This document shows, in pieces, positions 45,948-46,397 of a stretch of 46,397 nucleotides of DNA (position 1 is its first letter; each line of letters begins with the position of its first letter). Where the stretch lies: NCBI RefSeq assembly GCF_900167015.1, contig NZ_FUXX01000021.1, positions 1-46,397 of the forward strand. Direction: 5' to 3'. The notes below the pieces were generated by a model, which saw only the letters and a list, made by a program, of their open reading frames with translations, did not search any database and was not told the DNA's origin. Source of the DNA: Succinivibrio dextrinosolvens DSM 3072 (GTDB lineage Bacteria > Pseudomonadota > Gammaproteobacteria > Enterobacterales > Succinivibrionaceae). A program made the translations under genes and the position numbers.

Positions 45948-46090
45948 GGAATTTTGGATCTTTTTTTTACGAAAGTGGAGAATATGCCTGTATTCAAGCT
46001 ACTAAAAGCAAAAACAAACTATACAAAACAATAAGTTTAATGTAAATTTCCCAACCCTGTTTTTTCGCACTTTTAAATAAAGCTTTTGCT
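45948..46090. other. AT-rich spacer before the repeat array
   Basis: No gene or RNA was recognised here. Confidence 0.45.
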
Positions 46091-46292
46091 AATCCCAGGA
46101 ACGCGTTCCCGGGATTTAATCATGTATCTGGGATTATTCCAACGAACGCGTTCCCGGGATTTAATCATGTATCTAGGATTATTCCAACGAACGCGTTCCC
46201 GGGATTTAATCATGTATCTAGGATTATTCCAATGAACGCGTTCCTGGGATTTAATCAGGTTTCTGGGATTTCCAACAAACGCGTTTGTTGGA
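46091..46292. repeat. Tandem array of 45-bp units with palindromic ACGCGT cores
   Basis: ACGCG cores occur at 46101, 46146, 46191, 46236 and 46279: period 45 three times, then 43. Each unit reads approximately GAACGCGTTCCCGGGATTT followed by AATCATGTATCTRGGATTATT. The first core lies in a 26-bp near-perfect palindrome (46091-46116, one mismatch) and the last in a perfect palindrome, CCAACAAACGCGTTTGTTGG (46272-46291). No related sequence was noticed elsewhere in the window. Confidence 0.9.
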
Positions 46293-46301
46293 TTGGCAGG
46301 A

Positions 46302-46397
46302 TCAGATCTTGATTATCTGATATTTATTGAATTCAAAACCTTCTGACAGGGAAACCATATCCCAGGTGAGGATTTTCTTTGTCAGAGACTTACCTTC
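46302..46397 (-). CDS. 3' end of an unidentified gene entering from the right edge
   Basis: Reading leftward from the edge, 31 codons run open to TGA at 46304-46302. The visible end contains KKILTWDMVSLSEGFEF and closes with KYQIIKI. The composition looks like real protein, but the stretch is too short to name and matches no family I recognise. The palindromic repeat array begins 10 bp after the stop and could act as its terminator. Confidence 0.5.
   Translation of the reverse strand, partial: EGKSLTKKILTWDMVSLSEGFEFNKYQIIKI

Noticed and set aside
46091..46292. CRISPR array
   Set aside because: The period-45 units are near-identical throughout with no variable spacers, and no cas genes are near.

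Overview
The window looks like chromosome of an AT-rich, fermentative, motile gammaproteobacterium of the order Aeromonadales, most likely family Succinivibrionaceae. This is inferred from gene content: four-subunit fumarate reductase (frdABCD), FabV enoyl reductase, an FlrA-type polar flagellar regulator, FlgJKL/FlaG/FliS, pseudaminic acid genes, and LPS-core genes kdsD-hldE. The species cannot be fixed from the sequence alone. Most genes are housekeeping; the less ordinary material lies in the leaders, promoters and repeats.

Left part (1-11.1 kb): the C-terminal end of an IS1182-like transposase at the very edge, then alaA, dacB, fabV, folD with a TauE/SafE transporter, a tRNA cluster (Arg, His, Leu, Leu), a degenerate ROK regulator, pheA, a Bax-inhibitor-1 membrane protein and ung.

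Flagellar and surface-glycan block (11.7-23.6 kb): on the minus strand flrA (sigma-54 activator) is followed tightly by pseB-pseC-pseF-pseG, which make and activate part of the pseudaminic acid used to glycosylate flagellin. On the plus strand flgJ-flgK-flgL and a small unassigned protein lie behind a well-matched sigma-54 promoter. flaG and fliS each lie behind a sigma-28 promoter. The promoter classes and the neighbouring flrA fit a tiered flagellar programme (sigma-54 middle genes, sigma-28 late genes). pseH, pseI, fliC and fliD are not in the window.

Central metabolism (23.7-30.3 kb): pyk (with a CRP-type site and an FNR-like box far upstream), frdABCD (preceded by three perfect palindromes) and psd, all on the minus strand. 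Pyruvate kinase and fumarate reductase together fit a succinate-forming fermentation.

Right part (30.5-46.4 kb): tRNA-Gly, secA, two identical tRNA-Phe genes, a small XRE regulator behind a long hairpin-rich leader, kdsD-hldE, an unusual Hfq-like gene, three transporters (sugar-porter MFS, NCS2 purine permease, OPT oligopeptide transporter), tolC, three tRNA-Ala genes, and a tandem array of 45-bp palindrome-containing repeats beside the 3' end of an unidentified gene.

The strongest candidate for something undescribed is the 719-bp gap upstream of the OPT transporter. It holds a promoter-terminator pair defining a transcript of about 200 nt. Downstream lies a separate domain of about 207 nt, closed by a perfect 10-bp long-range helix and containing several internal hairpins, which resembles a riboswitch or other structured cis-RNA.
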